The notes under the pieces are model-generated. The model made no database searches. It was not told the origin of the DNA and worked only from the letters and a program-made list of their open reading frames with translations. The translations under genes and the position numbers were made by a program. A DNA stretch of 42,850 nucleotides, taken from assembly GCA_024408495.1 (NCBI GenBank), contig JAKSUY010000006.1:1-42850 (forward strand). The letters run 5' to 3'. This document shows positions 16,901 to 24,157 of the stretch, piece after piece. Position 1 is the first letter of the stretch; the number at the start of each line of letters is the position of its first letter. The stretch comes from Bacilli bacterium (GTDB lineage: Bacteria > Bacillota_I > Bacilli_A > RFN20 > CAG-826).

Positions 16901-17467
16901 ATATTCTGGAATGTTATCGAAATCATTTTTAGGTTTATTAATAGTTATGCCATTTAAAACTTTCTCTATTTGCTTGTAAACAAGTTTAACTGAAGTATCG
17001 CCGACAACAAATGAAGTGCCGGTATTATATTTAACAGTAATTTCATTATTATTAATATCAAATTTATTATGGCAATTTTCGCAAATACCCTTTGCAGAAA
17101 ATCCTGTTAAATCTAAGGTATCGCCTACTTCGTAAGTCATTGTCAATGGATTATGTTGAATTTCCCAATCCGTAATCAAATGTCCTAACGGACCAATCGG
17201 TTCGGTTTTAGTATGTTCACAAACAGTACAAGTGTACGTTTGTTCACCAGCTTCCGTACAAGTTGCAGCCTTAGTTACAACCGGGTCTCCCCAAGTGTGT
17301 TCAGCTTTATCTTTTACTACATCCGTATGCTCACAAGTAGCAGCGTGCCAGTGATAAGTGTCATCTGACGACCATTCATCTGAGAATGTGTGGGTATGTT
17401 GATTACAACCGACAAGAACCATTGGTAAAACCAACAAACCGGCCATTTTTAACGATCTAAGTTTCAT
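13958..17467 (-). CDS. Giant surface lipoprotein with CxxC-rich and Ig-like modules and a beta-helix C-terminus
   Basis: This 1169-aa exported protein has a signal peptide and lipobox LVGC with lipidation at Cys21. Residues about 22-95 form a His/Cys-rich module (HTHTF, HWHAATCEH, CTVCEHTKTEPIGPLGH) of a type seen in Bacillota surface proteins. Next come Ig-like repeats with paired cysteines (CENCHNKF, CSVCD, CACGDVSR). Two beta-helix-like segments follow, each marked by GGTFDGNGHTID or GVFDGRGHTID and then a KNV/KDV strand. The second half of the first beta-helix matches the C-termini of the lipoproteins at 24158 and 26227. It is probably a glycan-binding or glycan-processing surface protein; no catalytic motif is evident. 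It is monocistronic, with a strong promoter and a LacI-type operator. Confidence 0.85.
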   Translation of the reverse strand: MKLRSLKMAGLLVLPMVLVGCNQHTHTFSDEWSSDDTYHWHAATCEHTDVVKDKAEHTWGDPVVTKAATCTEAGEQTYTCTVCEHTKTEPIGPLGHLITDWEIQHNPLTMTYEVGDTLDLTGFSAKGICENCHNKFDINNNEITVKYNTGTSFVVGDTSVKLVYKQIEKVLNGITINKPKNDFDNIPEYSYETVCGVFPDTSKATPKYDDDGEAELTVGIYKGDTYQEDQMVEITDPKDLVHDDTGEVEYWVRLDVNETTHYAANRKYVGITVEHDLEEPTITNPSTAEYNAFDYFDPTGFKIEISCSVCDVVDTYEPDDCFFVNQDGDYLVDPWGDGEEEVVPLHVGDQILCQYGSEEIDLVEECGITISKVTEEIENFTSVATTCCCEPEFAIAPTGKYGGVEATVKYYDSNDGEGTEITDWSDITADSVGTAPVYAQASLPATTDYDAVKSNFIEVSVTHDHNWVVGTGQDDYKCACGDVSRSFITHVDGEFNFGLSNSHTTVDVDLTGLSGQGGVAYTVSSDDDAVTAISGNVATVNGETLFADHVIGKKETKSITFTATETVSGDKHTIPVAFTCVDNLITNYEELKAVTPTSATNNVTGYFMLGNDLNLGLSKTTPYFDPGVPTIGTDHGFGGTFDGNGHTIDHFYTKGMGLFTTLMTSAVIKDVKFTNAGLMNISVTGWARAGYAPLLARNVANATIQKIDVDFEYIDPNYNPSDDSIAGSFLVCTTVAGQGWCRMEDITIDATCVDKVRWAIGVESFNANASCGTEGGATHDPVTKNIKIYVRDYQGICRDNSQSGTELVDFTRLKGFEVIKTDGQLLDIDNVYHVVGEDKLTVDAGGVIGDDAGLWPDSTLKELASDNVVDWSKVSIPAGNYKVCRLFKDNEYKGVVAILNVTAVVKDIATLRALFDYRTVEETQTYPEPDPRNRVGYYVQTANVSCGNSWVTQSPGNTNENTFGFRGVFDGRGHTIDAAKAGEFGIFGYLGKGGLMKNVTCTRVLCANNSLSNVMLARFINGFTMEDCSFTAATDNAGIAGAYFGKFASFFVGVGYAGRCGWVDNTSRFVNVTFTDANTTSDYHTVGNKPGDTYLACGIFGANTHTSTLTPFCTTLPAEFENVEITVTKVSLPDADPLVYGYYDYNITDGTDALPIEELPQGVNLTRTE

Positions 17468-17491
17468 AGAAAACCTCCGTATATATTTTTA

Positions 17492-17520
17492 AGTTTACTG
17501 ATTAAGAAAAAAAAAGTCAA
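17492..17520 (-). promoter_or_regulatory. Sigma-A-type promoter of the 1169-aa lipoprotein gene
   Basis: On the minus strand TTGACT (17515-17520) and TAAACT (17492-17497) are 17 bp apart, the spacer containing a long T tract. The predicted transcript start is 17485, and a GGAGG ribosome site precedes ATG 17467 by 6 nt. Confidence 0.8.
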
Positions 17521-17527
17521 TGAAAAT

Positions 17528-17541
17528 TGTTAGCGCTTACA
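17528..17541. promoter_or_regulatory. LacI/CcpA-type operator
   Basis: TGTTAGCGCTTACA matches the LacI-family/catabolite-response consensus (TGWNANCGNTNWCA) at every defined position. It is centred at 17534.5, 49.5 bp upstream of the predicted transcript start of the giant lipoprotein gene, just outside its -35. A site of this kind upstream of the polymerase footprint is more typical of activation than of roadblock repression. The same site occurs at the same distance before the transport operon. Confidence 0.75.
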
Positions 17542-17611
17542 TCTACTTAAAATATATATTTATATATAAAAGTCTATATTTTGCCTAAAATATTGAAGAA
17601 ATTAGGGAATA

Positions 17612-18514
17612 TTATAACGCAGTTTGAGTATCGTCGGGATTTCCTTCTTTAGCGAGACGATATTCTTCACTCCAATCAAGATTACGATATTTTTTACCGC
17701 GTGGGTCTTTTTTAATAAAATCCATTAATAAATCGAGCATTTCCACGGTCCAAGTTGCTTTATCGATTTGAGCGGTCGTGAATTTACCTTTTTGGATCAT
17801 TTCAAAACCGAATTCATCCTTGATGTGGGTTTTTGCTGCACCATCAACGACTTCTACTACTAGATGGGATGGAATAAATAAGACTCCAGCTTCAGTACCA
17901 TACACGATATCCCCAGGTAAAACAGTTGCCTTACCAATACGAGTAACACTATTAAAGTCTTTCATAATAAATTCTCTAATAGGAGTTGGATCAATGCCTC
18001 GATAATAAACTTGAACATCCGGTACTTGTACCATTTGTTCTAAATCTCTAATGCCACCCCAAATAACCGCTCCACCAGTTTTGGTTCTAGTTTTTATCGC
18101 AGTAGTTAAATTACCACCCAAAAACGTTCCTTTAAAGATTTTATCGTACATATCTGCGACTACAACATCACCTTCAACAAGAGTATCCACTACCCATTGG
18201 TTATAATTACCTTTTCTTCCTTCAAGTGCGCCTTGTTTAAATGCTACATCATGTAAATCTGGACGCGTAGGCACATAACTACATGTAACCGCTCTTCCAA
18301 TAAGTTTACGCCCATCATGATGAAGAACTTTTAAATTACCTTCAAATTGCGTGATATAACCTTTTAAGTAAATTGGCTTCCAAACCTCTTCTAAGGTCAT
18401 CTCTCTTAATTTCTTTAAATATTCATCGCTAACATATGGACGTCCATCTGGAAGTCTTTTGCCCTTCCATAATGGGGTTAAAGCAATAATGTCTTCTTTT
18501 GAATTAAAACGCAT
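17612..18514 (-). CDS. RraA-like protein (HMG/CHA aldolase fold)
   Basis: This 300-aa member of the RraA/4-hydroxy-4-methyl-2-oxoglutarate aldolase family has GGNLTTAIKTRTKTGG and VIWGGIRDLEQM, the conserved metal/substrate loop with Arg-Asp, and LPGDIVYGTEAGVLFIP toward the end. It has about 70 extra N-terminal and about 50 extra C-terminal residues compared with the 160-aa RraA itself. Long members of this family are found in sugar-acid gene clusters, where dehydration or aldol cleavage of keto-acids has been proposed. Here it is the last gene of the glucuronate operon, so a pathway role after KDG or on a side product is possible. A regulatory RNase E role is unlikely. AAGGAG precedes the start. 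Confidence 0.85.
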   Translation of the reverse strand: MRFNSKEDIIALTPLWKGKRLPDGRPYVSDEYLKKLREMTLEEVWKPIYLKGYITQFEGNLKVLHHDGRKLIGRAVTCSYVPTRPDLHDVAFKQGALEGRKGNYNQWVVDTLVEGDVVVADMYDKIFKGTFLGGNLTTAIKTRTKTGGAVIWGGIRDLEQMVQVPDVQVYYRGIDPTPIREFIMKDFNSVTRIGKATVLPGDIVYGTEAGVLFIPSHLVVEVVDGAAKTHIKDEFGFEMIQKGKFTTAQIDKATWTVEMLDLLMDFIKKDPRGKKYRNLDWSEEYRLAKEGNPDDTQTAL

Positions 18515-18517
18515 AAA

Positions 18518-19471
18518 TTATTTCTCCTTATTATCAATCGCCTCTAATAATCCTTTTAAATATCCAATTGCATATAATCTACCAATTGAACCATATCCCG
18601 CTACTTTAGCGTTTTCGTTTAAGTAGGTTGGAACATGGTCAACCCGAACGGGAACATTAATATTATTATCAATATAGCATCTTAATGCTTTATTCATATT
18701 AATAGCCCCATCGTCATGAAAGGTTTCATGGAAATGAGACTTATTTCCAACTACATTACGGAAATGAACCATAAAGATTTTATCTTTAAATAATGGAATT
18801 AATTTAAATATATCTTCTCCCATCATTGTGTAACAAGCCTGACAAAAAGTTAGACCTAGATATTTAGAAGGATAAATATCATAAATCGCGTGCTTAATAT
18901 TTTTTAATGATGTCATGATACGAGATACATTAGCTAATTTACTTAAAGGTGGATCATCTGGATGTAAGGCTAATTTGATTTTATATTTTTCCGCATATGG
19001 CATAACTTTCTTTAAGAAATAAGTGTAATTATTCCATAACTCTTTTTCGCTTATTTTATATTTACTCTTCTTATAATCTTTAAGATTAAATTCGGTTACG
19101 AATGCTCCTCGGTGTAAATATTTAGCATTAGTCCTAGTCCAACCGACATAGGCCATAAAATTAAAACATACCGTCCTAATATTTAATCGATCCAAGATTG
19201 CTAATAGCTTAATGAGGATATTAATATTCTTATCTCGATTCTTATCTCCACGTTTAATACTTTCCCAAATTTGATTAGGCATTGGTTCAAGCGCAATCGG
19301 GGTAATACCAAATTTAATAAAATTATCGTAGATCGCTTTAATCTTTTTATAATTAGTAAAATCAAAGTTAGGATCATCGGGTAGGCGAATCGTCGCATAC
19401 TTAACCCCAGAGGTATAAGCATATTCCCAAGTAATGTCTTTTTCGCTACGTAAATAATCAGTTAATATCAT
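18518..19471 (-). CDS. uxuA: Mannonate dehydratase
   Basis: UxuA dehydrates D-mannonate to 2-keto-3-deoxygluconate in the hexuronate pathway. The conserved blocks are present in order: VCFNFMAYVGWTRT, LALHPDDPPL, GLTFCQACYTMMGED, and the metal/active-site block HFRNVVGNKSHFHETFHDDG. At 317 aa it is shorter than the usual 350-390, mainly through compact loops; all motif residues appear intact. Its ATG overlaps the nitroreductase stop (ATGA), so the two are coupled. AGGA lies unusually far upstream, which makes coupling the probable mode of initiation. Confidence 0.92.
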   Translation of the reverse strand: MILTDYLRSEKDITWEYAYTSGVKYATIRLPDDPNFDFTNYKKIKAIYDNFIKFGITPIALEPMPNQIWESIKRGDKNRDKNINILIKLLAILDRLNIRTVCFNFMAYVGWTRTNAKYLHRGAFVTEFNLKDYKKSKYKISEKELWNNYTYFLKKVMPYAEKYKIKLALHPDDPPLSKLANVSRIMTSLKNIKHAIYDIYPSKYLGLTFCQACYTMMGEDIFKLIPLFKDKIFMVHFRNVVGNKSHFHETFHDDGAINMNKALRCYIDNNINVPVRVDHVPTYLNENAKVAGYGSIGRLYAIGYLKGLLEAIDNKEK

Positions 19472-19983
19472 ATAATCTTAATAAAATTATCCTTTCTTTT
19501 TTTATATACAACTTTAAATTTAGGATTACGATATCCTAAAATAGCCGTACCCACAATTCGTGCATCATTAGTTATGGCAAATTCTTTCTTTAATAATTTG
19601 CCATTTTTCGAATTTAATAAATCATCCGTATGATTAATCCAACAAGAATCAATATTTAAAGAAGATGCAGCGATAAAGATATTTTCTAAAATACACGCTC
19701 CATCTTTATCAAGGAACTTATCATCCTTGGGACCATAGACTAATACCATCACTGGAGCGTTATAGTAATAATCGATTTTACTTTCTTTAAGTGAAAGCTC
19801 TCTTAATTTATTAACCATTACCGGATTATTAAGACATAAGACGTTACATATTTGTCGATTAAGTGCGCTTGGGGCTTGTTTACTAGCCTCTAATATTATT
19901 TTTAACTTACTTAAAGGGACTCTTTTATTAAGATAACTTTTACAACTATAACGTTTTTTAATCGACTTAATTGTTTCGTTCAT
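19468..19983 (-). CDS. Nitroreductase-family flavoprotein in the glucuronate operon
   Basis: This 171-aa protein has the FMN-binding N-terminus RYSCKSYLNKRVPL (a variant of RxSxRxF), SKQAPSALNRQ for the flavin phosphate region, and GTAILGYRNPKF near the end. The family reduces nitro compounds, quinones or flavins using NAD(P)H, and some members have quite different oxidoreductase roles. It has no recognised place in hexuronate catabolism, yet lies 2 nt from uxuB and overlaps uxuA, so it is co-expressed with them. It might recycle NAD(P)+ for or against the SDR reductase, but this is a guess. Confidence 0.86.
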   Translation of the reverse strand: MNETIKSIKKRYSCKSYLNKRVPLSKLKIILEASKQAPSALNRQICNVLCLNNPVMVNKLRELSLKESKIDYYYNAPVMVLVYGPKDDKFLDKDGACILENIFIAASSLNIDSCWINHTDDLLNSKNGKLLKKEFAITNDARIVGTAILGYRNPKFKVVYKKRKDNFIKII

Positions 19984-19985
19984 AT

Positions 19986-20822
19986 TTAAATACCTGGATG
20001 AGCAATAAAGCCACCATCAACCGGAATAGTTACCCCCGTAACAAAATTAGACTTATCATCATCTAATAACCACTCTAAAGTTCCCCATAAATCAATTGCT
20101 TCGCCAAAGCGCTTCATCGGAGTATGAGCATAGACGTGTTTACCTCTTTCGCTTAATCCTCCATCGGGAGTTCTTAATATCTTAATGCTTCTTTCATTCA
20201 CAAAGAAACCAGGTGCAATTGCGTTAACGCGAATATGAGCCGGCGCTAAGTAGTTAGCGAGCCATTCAGTGAAGTTATATATACCTGCTTTCGCCATGGC
20301 ATACGATACATTCTTAGTTAATGGCTTATAAGAATTCATACTAGCAAAATTAACAATTGCTCCACCGCCGTTTTTAGCCATAATCTTACCGAATACACGG
20401 CAAGGAACAACCGTACCAATCGTATTAGTTTCTAATACTTGCTTCATCGCTTCGATTGATAAATCAAAGAAACCATCTAATTTATGTTTACTAGAAAATT
20501 CATCATCGCTGATGGTGTCTTTCTTAGTGGTAGCAAGAGCGTTATTACCACCAGCGCCATTGATTAGATAATCAACTTTCTTAAATTTCTTAACGATCTC
20601 AATAGCAACCTTAGTTAAAGCTTCTTCGTTATTAACATCCACTACTTCAATTAGATAAGTTCCTTTATTCTTTTTAATTACTTTGGCGACTTTCTCTAAT
20701 TTTTCTAAAGTACGACCAATTAATACAACCTTCACTCCAGCTTTCGCTAATTGAATTGATAGAGTAGAACATAATGTTCCACCTGCACCCGTAACAACCG
20801 CTACTTTATTTTTTAATGACAT
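19986..20822 (-). CDS. uxuB: SDR-family D-mannonate oxidoreductase (fructuronate reductase)
   Basis: This 278-aa short-chain dehydrogenase has the nucleotide-binding TGAGGTLC (11-18), NGAGG after strand 4, and the catalytic Ser-Tyr-Lys set in NFASMNSYKPL and SYAMAKAG. It ends in VTIPVDGGF. The long variable region (about 95-125) and the HTPMKRFGEAIDLWGTLEWL segment resemble SDR-type fructuronate reductases of Bacillota rather than the larger E. coli UxuB. It would reduce D-fructuronate to D-mannonate. It overlaps uxaC and has AAGGAG upstream, fitting its place between uxaC and uxuA. Confidence 0.9.
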   Translation of the reverse strand: MSLKNKVAVVTGAGGTLCSTLSIQLAKAGVKVVLIGRTLEKLEKVAKVIKKNKGTYLIEVVDVNNEEALTKVAIEIVKKFKKVDYLINGAGGNNALATTKKDTISDDEFSSKHKLDGFFDLSIEAMKQVLETNTIGTVVPCRVFGKIMAKNGGGAIVNFASMNSYKPLTKNVSYAMAKAGIYNFTEWLANYLAPAHIRVNAIAPGFFVNERSIKILRTPDGGLSERGKHVYAHTPMKRFGEAIDLWGTLEWLLDDDKSNFVTGVTIPVDGGFIAHPGI

Positions 20823-22182
20823 GATGATTCTCCTTAAATAATTTATTTGCGTTTAAATAACATACTTTTTTAATAAGATTAGATAAATCTTCTTTGTTAT
20901 AGGGTAATTCCTTATTATTAATTTTATTCGCTAAATAAGAAGAAAGTACTCTTCTAAAATAATCGTGTCTAACTAATGATAAGAAGCTTCTTGAATCAGT
21001 AGTCATACCAATAAAATTAACTAAAAGAGAGAAATTAGAAATTGCATCTAAAACTTTTTCAATTTGGTATTTATGGTCACACCACCACCATGCTGGTCCT
21101 AAAGTAATTAAACCATTAACGTTATCACATGCATATGAACCAGATAATGTGGCTAATAATTCATTATCGCTTGGATTAAGAGTAAATAAGACAATTTTAG
21201 GTAAACGCTTAAAGTGTTTTTCAACTTCATCAAAGAATGTGGTTAATGATTTAACATTAACGCTATTACCAATCGTAGCAAATCCTCCAGCCGCGCCTGC
21301 TAATTCTCTTAACCGAGAAGAAGTAAAACGTTCAGCGCCGATATGAAGCTGAACTACCATATCATTATCTTTATATATTCCCATTAAAGAAAACAAGATA
21401 TAAGAAGATAAATAAGTTTTATCTAAATTAGATAATGGTTTATCTTTAATTAAACTTAAAAACCGGTTATTGTTCTTTTTATCATCTGATAGATAAAGAA
21501 AATTATTATCTAAAGCATGATCAGAAAAAACACAACCAACGTCTCTAAATGCTTTAATCCTAACTTTCAAAGCTTTTAGATAAGTATCAAGATTATTAAT
21601 CTTTACTTTAGTAAGTTTCGTTAAAGAATTAATAAATGCTTTAGTGGGAAGAAGGATATTATCCCCACGTAAAGAAGGAGTGATAACATCATTTCTTTTA
21701 AAATAAGTAATATCATCCGTTAAGGACATACATGGACAAGCCTTTTCTACTTTAAATAATTTAAGTAGATATTTAGGAGTTACTACATGTTTCTTTAAAT
21801 AAGCGTTCGCTAAAGTATATATTTTTGTCGCATTCTTTCGATTAATCGCTAATTTGATATTAAAAACAGTTTCTAATTCAACCTGACTCCAAATATATAA
21901 TGGATTATTAACTAAATTAGGATAAATTGAACACCATGCAATAAATTTATCCTTTGAACTAGCGTTCCCGGTGATTAGTTCTTCTTTAATTCCCATCATG
22001 CGCATCGCACGATGCTTATATGGATCAGGTCTAATCCATAAATCATAAATATCTAAATAACGCTTATTATTTTTAATATCTTCTATGCTTAAATGATTGT
22101 GATAATCCACAATTGGTAAAGATTTAATCTCTTGATAAAAAGATTTAGCGAGTGAAGATGATAATAAATAATCATTGCTCAT
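20806..22182 (-). CDS. uxaC: Glucuronate isomerase
   Basis: UxaC interconverts D-glucuronate and D-fructuronate, the entry step of the hexuronate pathway. The 458-aa length is normal. VDYHNH (metal-binding His28, His30) opens the amidohydrolase fold. DLWIRPDPYKHRAMRMMG is the conserved substrate block, VVQLHIGAERF lies in the core, and the late MTTDSRSFLS carries the catalytic aspartate. It is the first gene of the five-gene uronate operon. There is no Shine-Dalgarno; TAGAAT at 22192-22197 lies 9 nt before the ATG, so a very short leader is possible, or it may be read through from the ATPase gene just upstream. Confidence 0.95.
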   Translation of the reverse strand: MSNDYLLSSSLAKSFYQEIKSLPIVDYHNHLSIEDIKNNKRYLDIYDLWIRPDPYKHRAMRMMGIKEELITGNASSKDKFIAWCSIYPNLVNNPLYIWSQVELETVFNIKLAINRKNATKIYTLANAYLKKHVVTPKYLLKLFKVEKACPCMSLTDDITYFKRNDVITPSLRGDNILLPTKAFINSLTKLTKVKINNLDTYLKALKVRIKAFRDVGCVFSDHALDNNFLYLSDDKKNNNRFLSLIKDKPLSNLDKTYLSSYILFSLMGIYKDNDMVVQLHIGAERFTSSRLRELAGAAGGFATIGNSVNVKSLTTFFDEVEKHFKRLPKIVLFTLNPSDNELLATLSGSYACDNVNGLITLGPAWWWCDHKYQIEKVLDAISNFSLLVNFIGMTTDSRSFLSLVRHDYFRRVLSSYLANKINNKELPYNKEDLSNLIKKVCYLNANKLFKENHHVIKK

Positions 22183-22197
22183 ATAACTAATATTCTA

Positions 22198-23568
22198 TTA
22201 GTTTTTTATTAAAATGCATAAATAAATAGGAATAGTTGTTTTATCGGATTCAAAAGAAAGGCCTTTTACGCCGAATACCATGCGATTAACTTTTAATTGT
22301 GGATATTTTTGTTTAATGTGGTTTAAGGAAGATGTGGTATAGTTTTTAGAGCTTTTAACTTCAATAGCGGTCACTTTAAAATCAATTTCGATGAGAAAAT
22401 CTAATTCATAATGTTTAGTTTTATTTTCTTCTTTGCTGAGCAAAGAAAATTTATGACAATAAAGTTTTGCTCCTTTAGAAATTAATTGTTGAGCTACGAT
22501 TGATTCAAATATAGTACCGATGTTTATTATTTTCTTGCCTTGGATGAATTTAAAATAAATTTCGTTCATTTTTTCTTCAGATATTTGTATTAACTTAGAA
22601 AACAGTAGACCCGTATCACAGAAGTATAATTTAAATTTCTCTTCTTCAACATGAATGGCTAACGGCGATTCAAGAGTAGAAACAGTATTAATCCGATTAA
22701 CAATTTTAAAATCACAAAGATCATCTAGTGATTTTCTTATTTGATCATACCTTTTTTTGCCACTAATGCTTTTTATCACGAACCGGTTACTGGTAGTTTT
22801 CGCTAATTGGGATGGAATAGAATCAAAAATCGCAGTGCATACCGTATTGTGTAGACTATCATATTTACGTAAATCATCGCGATAAAGTTTTAATATATCT
22901 AATTTTTCATCGTTGGCTAATTTAAATGAATTAGTTTGCAAAAAAATTGATAAAACCTTTGGCATACCGCCAATAATCATATAGGTCCTAAACTTTTCTA
23001 AATATTGTTTATGGATACCAATTTCAATTGATTCGTGATTAGTTATCGAATCTTTTAATAATTCAAATGTATGATTATCCTCAATTGCCCAAAGGTATTC
23101 TTCAAAATCCATTGGGAACATATCTATCCTTCTTTCTTCCGAAGGAATCATAATATCCTTAACATTATCTTTGATGGAAATTAGAGATCCAGTTTCTATA
23201 TATCGGTATCTTCCATCATTAACTAAATCTTTAATCGCTTCTCTTGCTTTAGGGCAAAATTGAATTTCATCAAAAATGATGAGTCCGCCATCTTTTAATA
23301 CTTTATTTTGCGATAAAAAGAATTTGCGAAAGAAACCATTTATGTCTTTGACATTGTTAAATAGACTTTTTACATCGTCTGATTCATGACGAAAATCTAC
23401 TAATATGTAATTATTAGGAAAGCGCTTTTTAGCAAATTCCTCAACAATGGTTGATTTGCCAATACGACGAGCTCCTTCAATGAGCAATGCCGAATTTTGA
23501 ACAGGGGAATCTATCCATTCTTCCATTTGCTTATATATTTTTCTTCTAAATATAACTTTTTCTTCCAT
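22198..23568 (-). CDS. AAA_14/DUF4143 ATPase, second copy
   Basis: This 456-aa protein is of the same architecture as the protein at 10847 but differs along most of its length. Walker A is EGARRIGKST (31-40), Walker B LIIFDE (96-101), with DFEEYLWAIE in mid-protein and MIIGGMPKV opening the DUF4143 part. The C-terminal nuclease-like signature is present (YELDFLI then TAIEVKSSK). I moved the start from 23619 to 23568 because a consensus promoter lies in between and MEEKVIFRRK aligns with the usual N-terminus. Residues are intact, so it should be active as an ATPase. It lies alone between the uronate operon and the lipoprotein operon. The function of the family is unknown. Confidence 0.9.
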   Translation of the reverse strand: MEEKVIFRRKIYKQMEEWIDSPVQNSALLIEGARRIGKSTIVEEFAKKRFPNNYILVDFRHESDDVKSLFNNVKDINGFFRKFFLSQNKVLKDGGLIIFDEIQFCPKAREAIKDLVNDGRYRYIETGSLISIKDNVKDIMIPSEERRIDMFPMDFEEYLWAIEDNHTFELLKDSITNHESIEIGIHKQYLEKFRTYMIIGGMPKVLSIFLQTNSFKLANDEKLDILKLYRDDLRKYDSLHNTVCTAIFDSIPSQLAKTTSNRFVIKSISGKKRYDQIRKSLDDLCDFKIVNRINTVSTLESPLAIHVEEEKFKLYFCDTGLLFSKLIQISEEKMNEIYFKFIQGKKIINIGTIFESIVAQQLISKGAKLYCHKFSLLSKEENKTKHYELDFLIEIDFKVTAIEVKSSKNYTTSSLNHIKQKYPQLKVNRMVFGVKGLSFESDKTTIPIYLCILIKN

Positions 23569-23575
23569 AGTCGAA

Positions 23576-23604
23576 ATTATAAAGCTTTTATACAATAAAG
23601 TAAA
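23576..23604 (-). promoter_or_regulatory. Consensus promoter of the second DUF4143 ATPase, leaderless arrangement
   Basis: On the minus strand TTTACT (23599-23604), a 17-bp spacer and TATAAT (23576-23581) lie 7 nt before ATG 23568. No Shine-Dalgarno is present. The transcript should begin within one base of the ATG. Confidence 0.7.
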
Positions 23605-23614
23605 TACAAAACAA

Positions 23615-23680
23615 CACAAAGTTAAAAGTAATTATGACTAAATATTGCACAAAGTTAAAAGTGATATTTATTTTTTAATA
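23615..23680 (-). repeat. Two direct repeats with 33-bp period upstream of the second ATPase
   Basis: CACAAAGTTAAAAGT (plus-strand reading) occurs at 23615-23629 and 23648-23662, exactly 33 bp apart. The nearer copy ends 10 bp upstream of the -35 box. The period is the same as before the first ATPase gene, while the motif itself is different. Confidence 0.85.
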
Positions 23681-23742
23681 TTCGATTGGATGCCAATTTT
23701 TATCCAAAAATAATTTAATTTCTATAGTTCAGCAATTATTAT

Positions 23743-23888
23743 ATTAAATATTTTATAAAAAAGGATGATTATATTTAATATATTAATATATTAAAATACT
23801 ACTTTTTTGAACCAATAAAAACAGTGCAAAAATGCATATATTTTGATTAAACATTTTATGAAAAAGGACAGTAATCTTTAATGCATTA
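23743..23888. repeat. Pair of 43-bp imperfect direct repeats
   Basis: The copies 23743-23785 and 23846-23888 are 103 bp apart and share 34 of 43 positions by direct comparison, both including the string ATTTTAT followed by an A run and GGA. The second overlaps the tail of the lipoprotein remnant, so the pair may be what remains of tandem duplication of 3' ends. Confidence 0.6.
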
Positions 23889-24131
23889 AACATTTATTAA
23901 TGGTGAGTTTTGTTATTTCATAATCAAATTCAGCACCTTCACTTGTAGTTCCACACCATTCCATACGCCTTTCTTAAGAAATCCATATGCACTATAACAT
24001 GTATACTTAATCCTAACATTATTTATTCTAGCGTTTTTACACTGATTAATATTTGATGTCTTAATAAGACATTCAGCAAAAATAAAATCTACAACATCTT
24101 GATCGAGAATAAATTTATTTTCATCAACAAC
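23878..24131 (-). pseudogene. Remnant of a lipoprotein C-terminus (frameshifted)
   Basis: A minus-strand reading gives VDFIFAECLIK, NINQ, then YSAYGFLKKGVW, which align with TDFIFTGCPVK, NINQ and HNGYELLEKGNW at the C-terminus of the protein encoded just upstream (24158-26224). After that Trp the match continues in another frame as WCGTTSEGAEFDYEI against WTGTTGAAAGSTITGFEV, showing a frameshift. A TAA at 24132-24134 closes the frame upstream and no start or ribosome site exists. It is most simply a decayed duplicate of the paralogous lipoprotein family, cut down to its last 75-80 residues. Confidence 0.75.
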
Positions 24132-24157
24132 TTATACAATTATTAATATCCAGAGCA

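Larger units (their letters stand above)
23569..24157. other. 589-bp non-coding stretch between ATPase and lipoprotein operon
   Basis: Reading left to right it contains the ATPase promoter (23576-23604), its two 33-bp-phase repeats (23615-23680), a very AT-rich stretch with a pair of 43-bp direct repeats (23743-23888), and a broken lipoprotein fragment on the minus strand (23878-24131). I see no RNA gene, and no strong terminator for the lipoprotein operon that ends at 24158. Confidence 0.8.

Noticed and set aside
17542-17611. Terminator of the glucuronate operon
   Set aside because: The AT-rich stretch has only weak self-complementary TATATA runs and no GC-containing stem with a T tract.
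23569-23619. ATG at 23619 as start of the second DUF4143 ATPase
   Set aside because: A consensus -35/-10 pair (23576-23604) lies inside that extension, and the downstream ATG matches the family's usual N-terminus.
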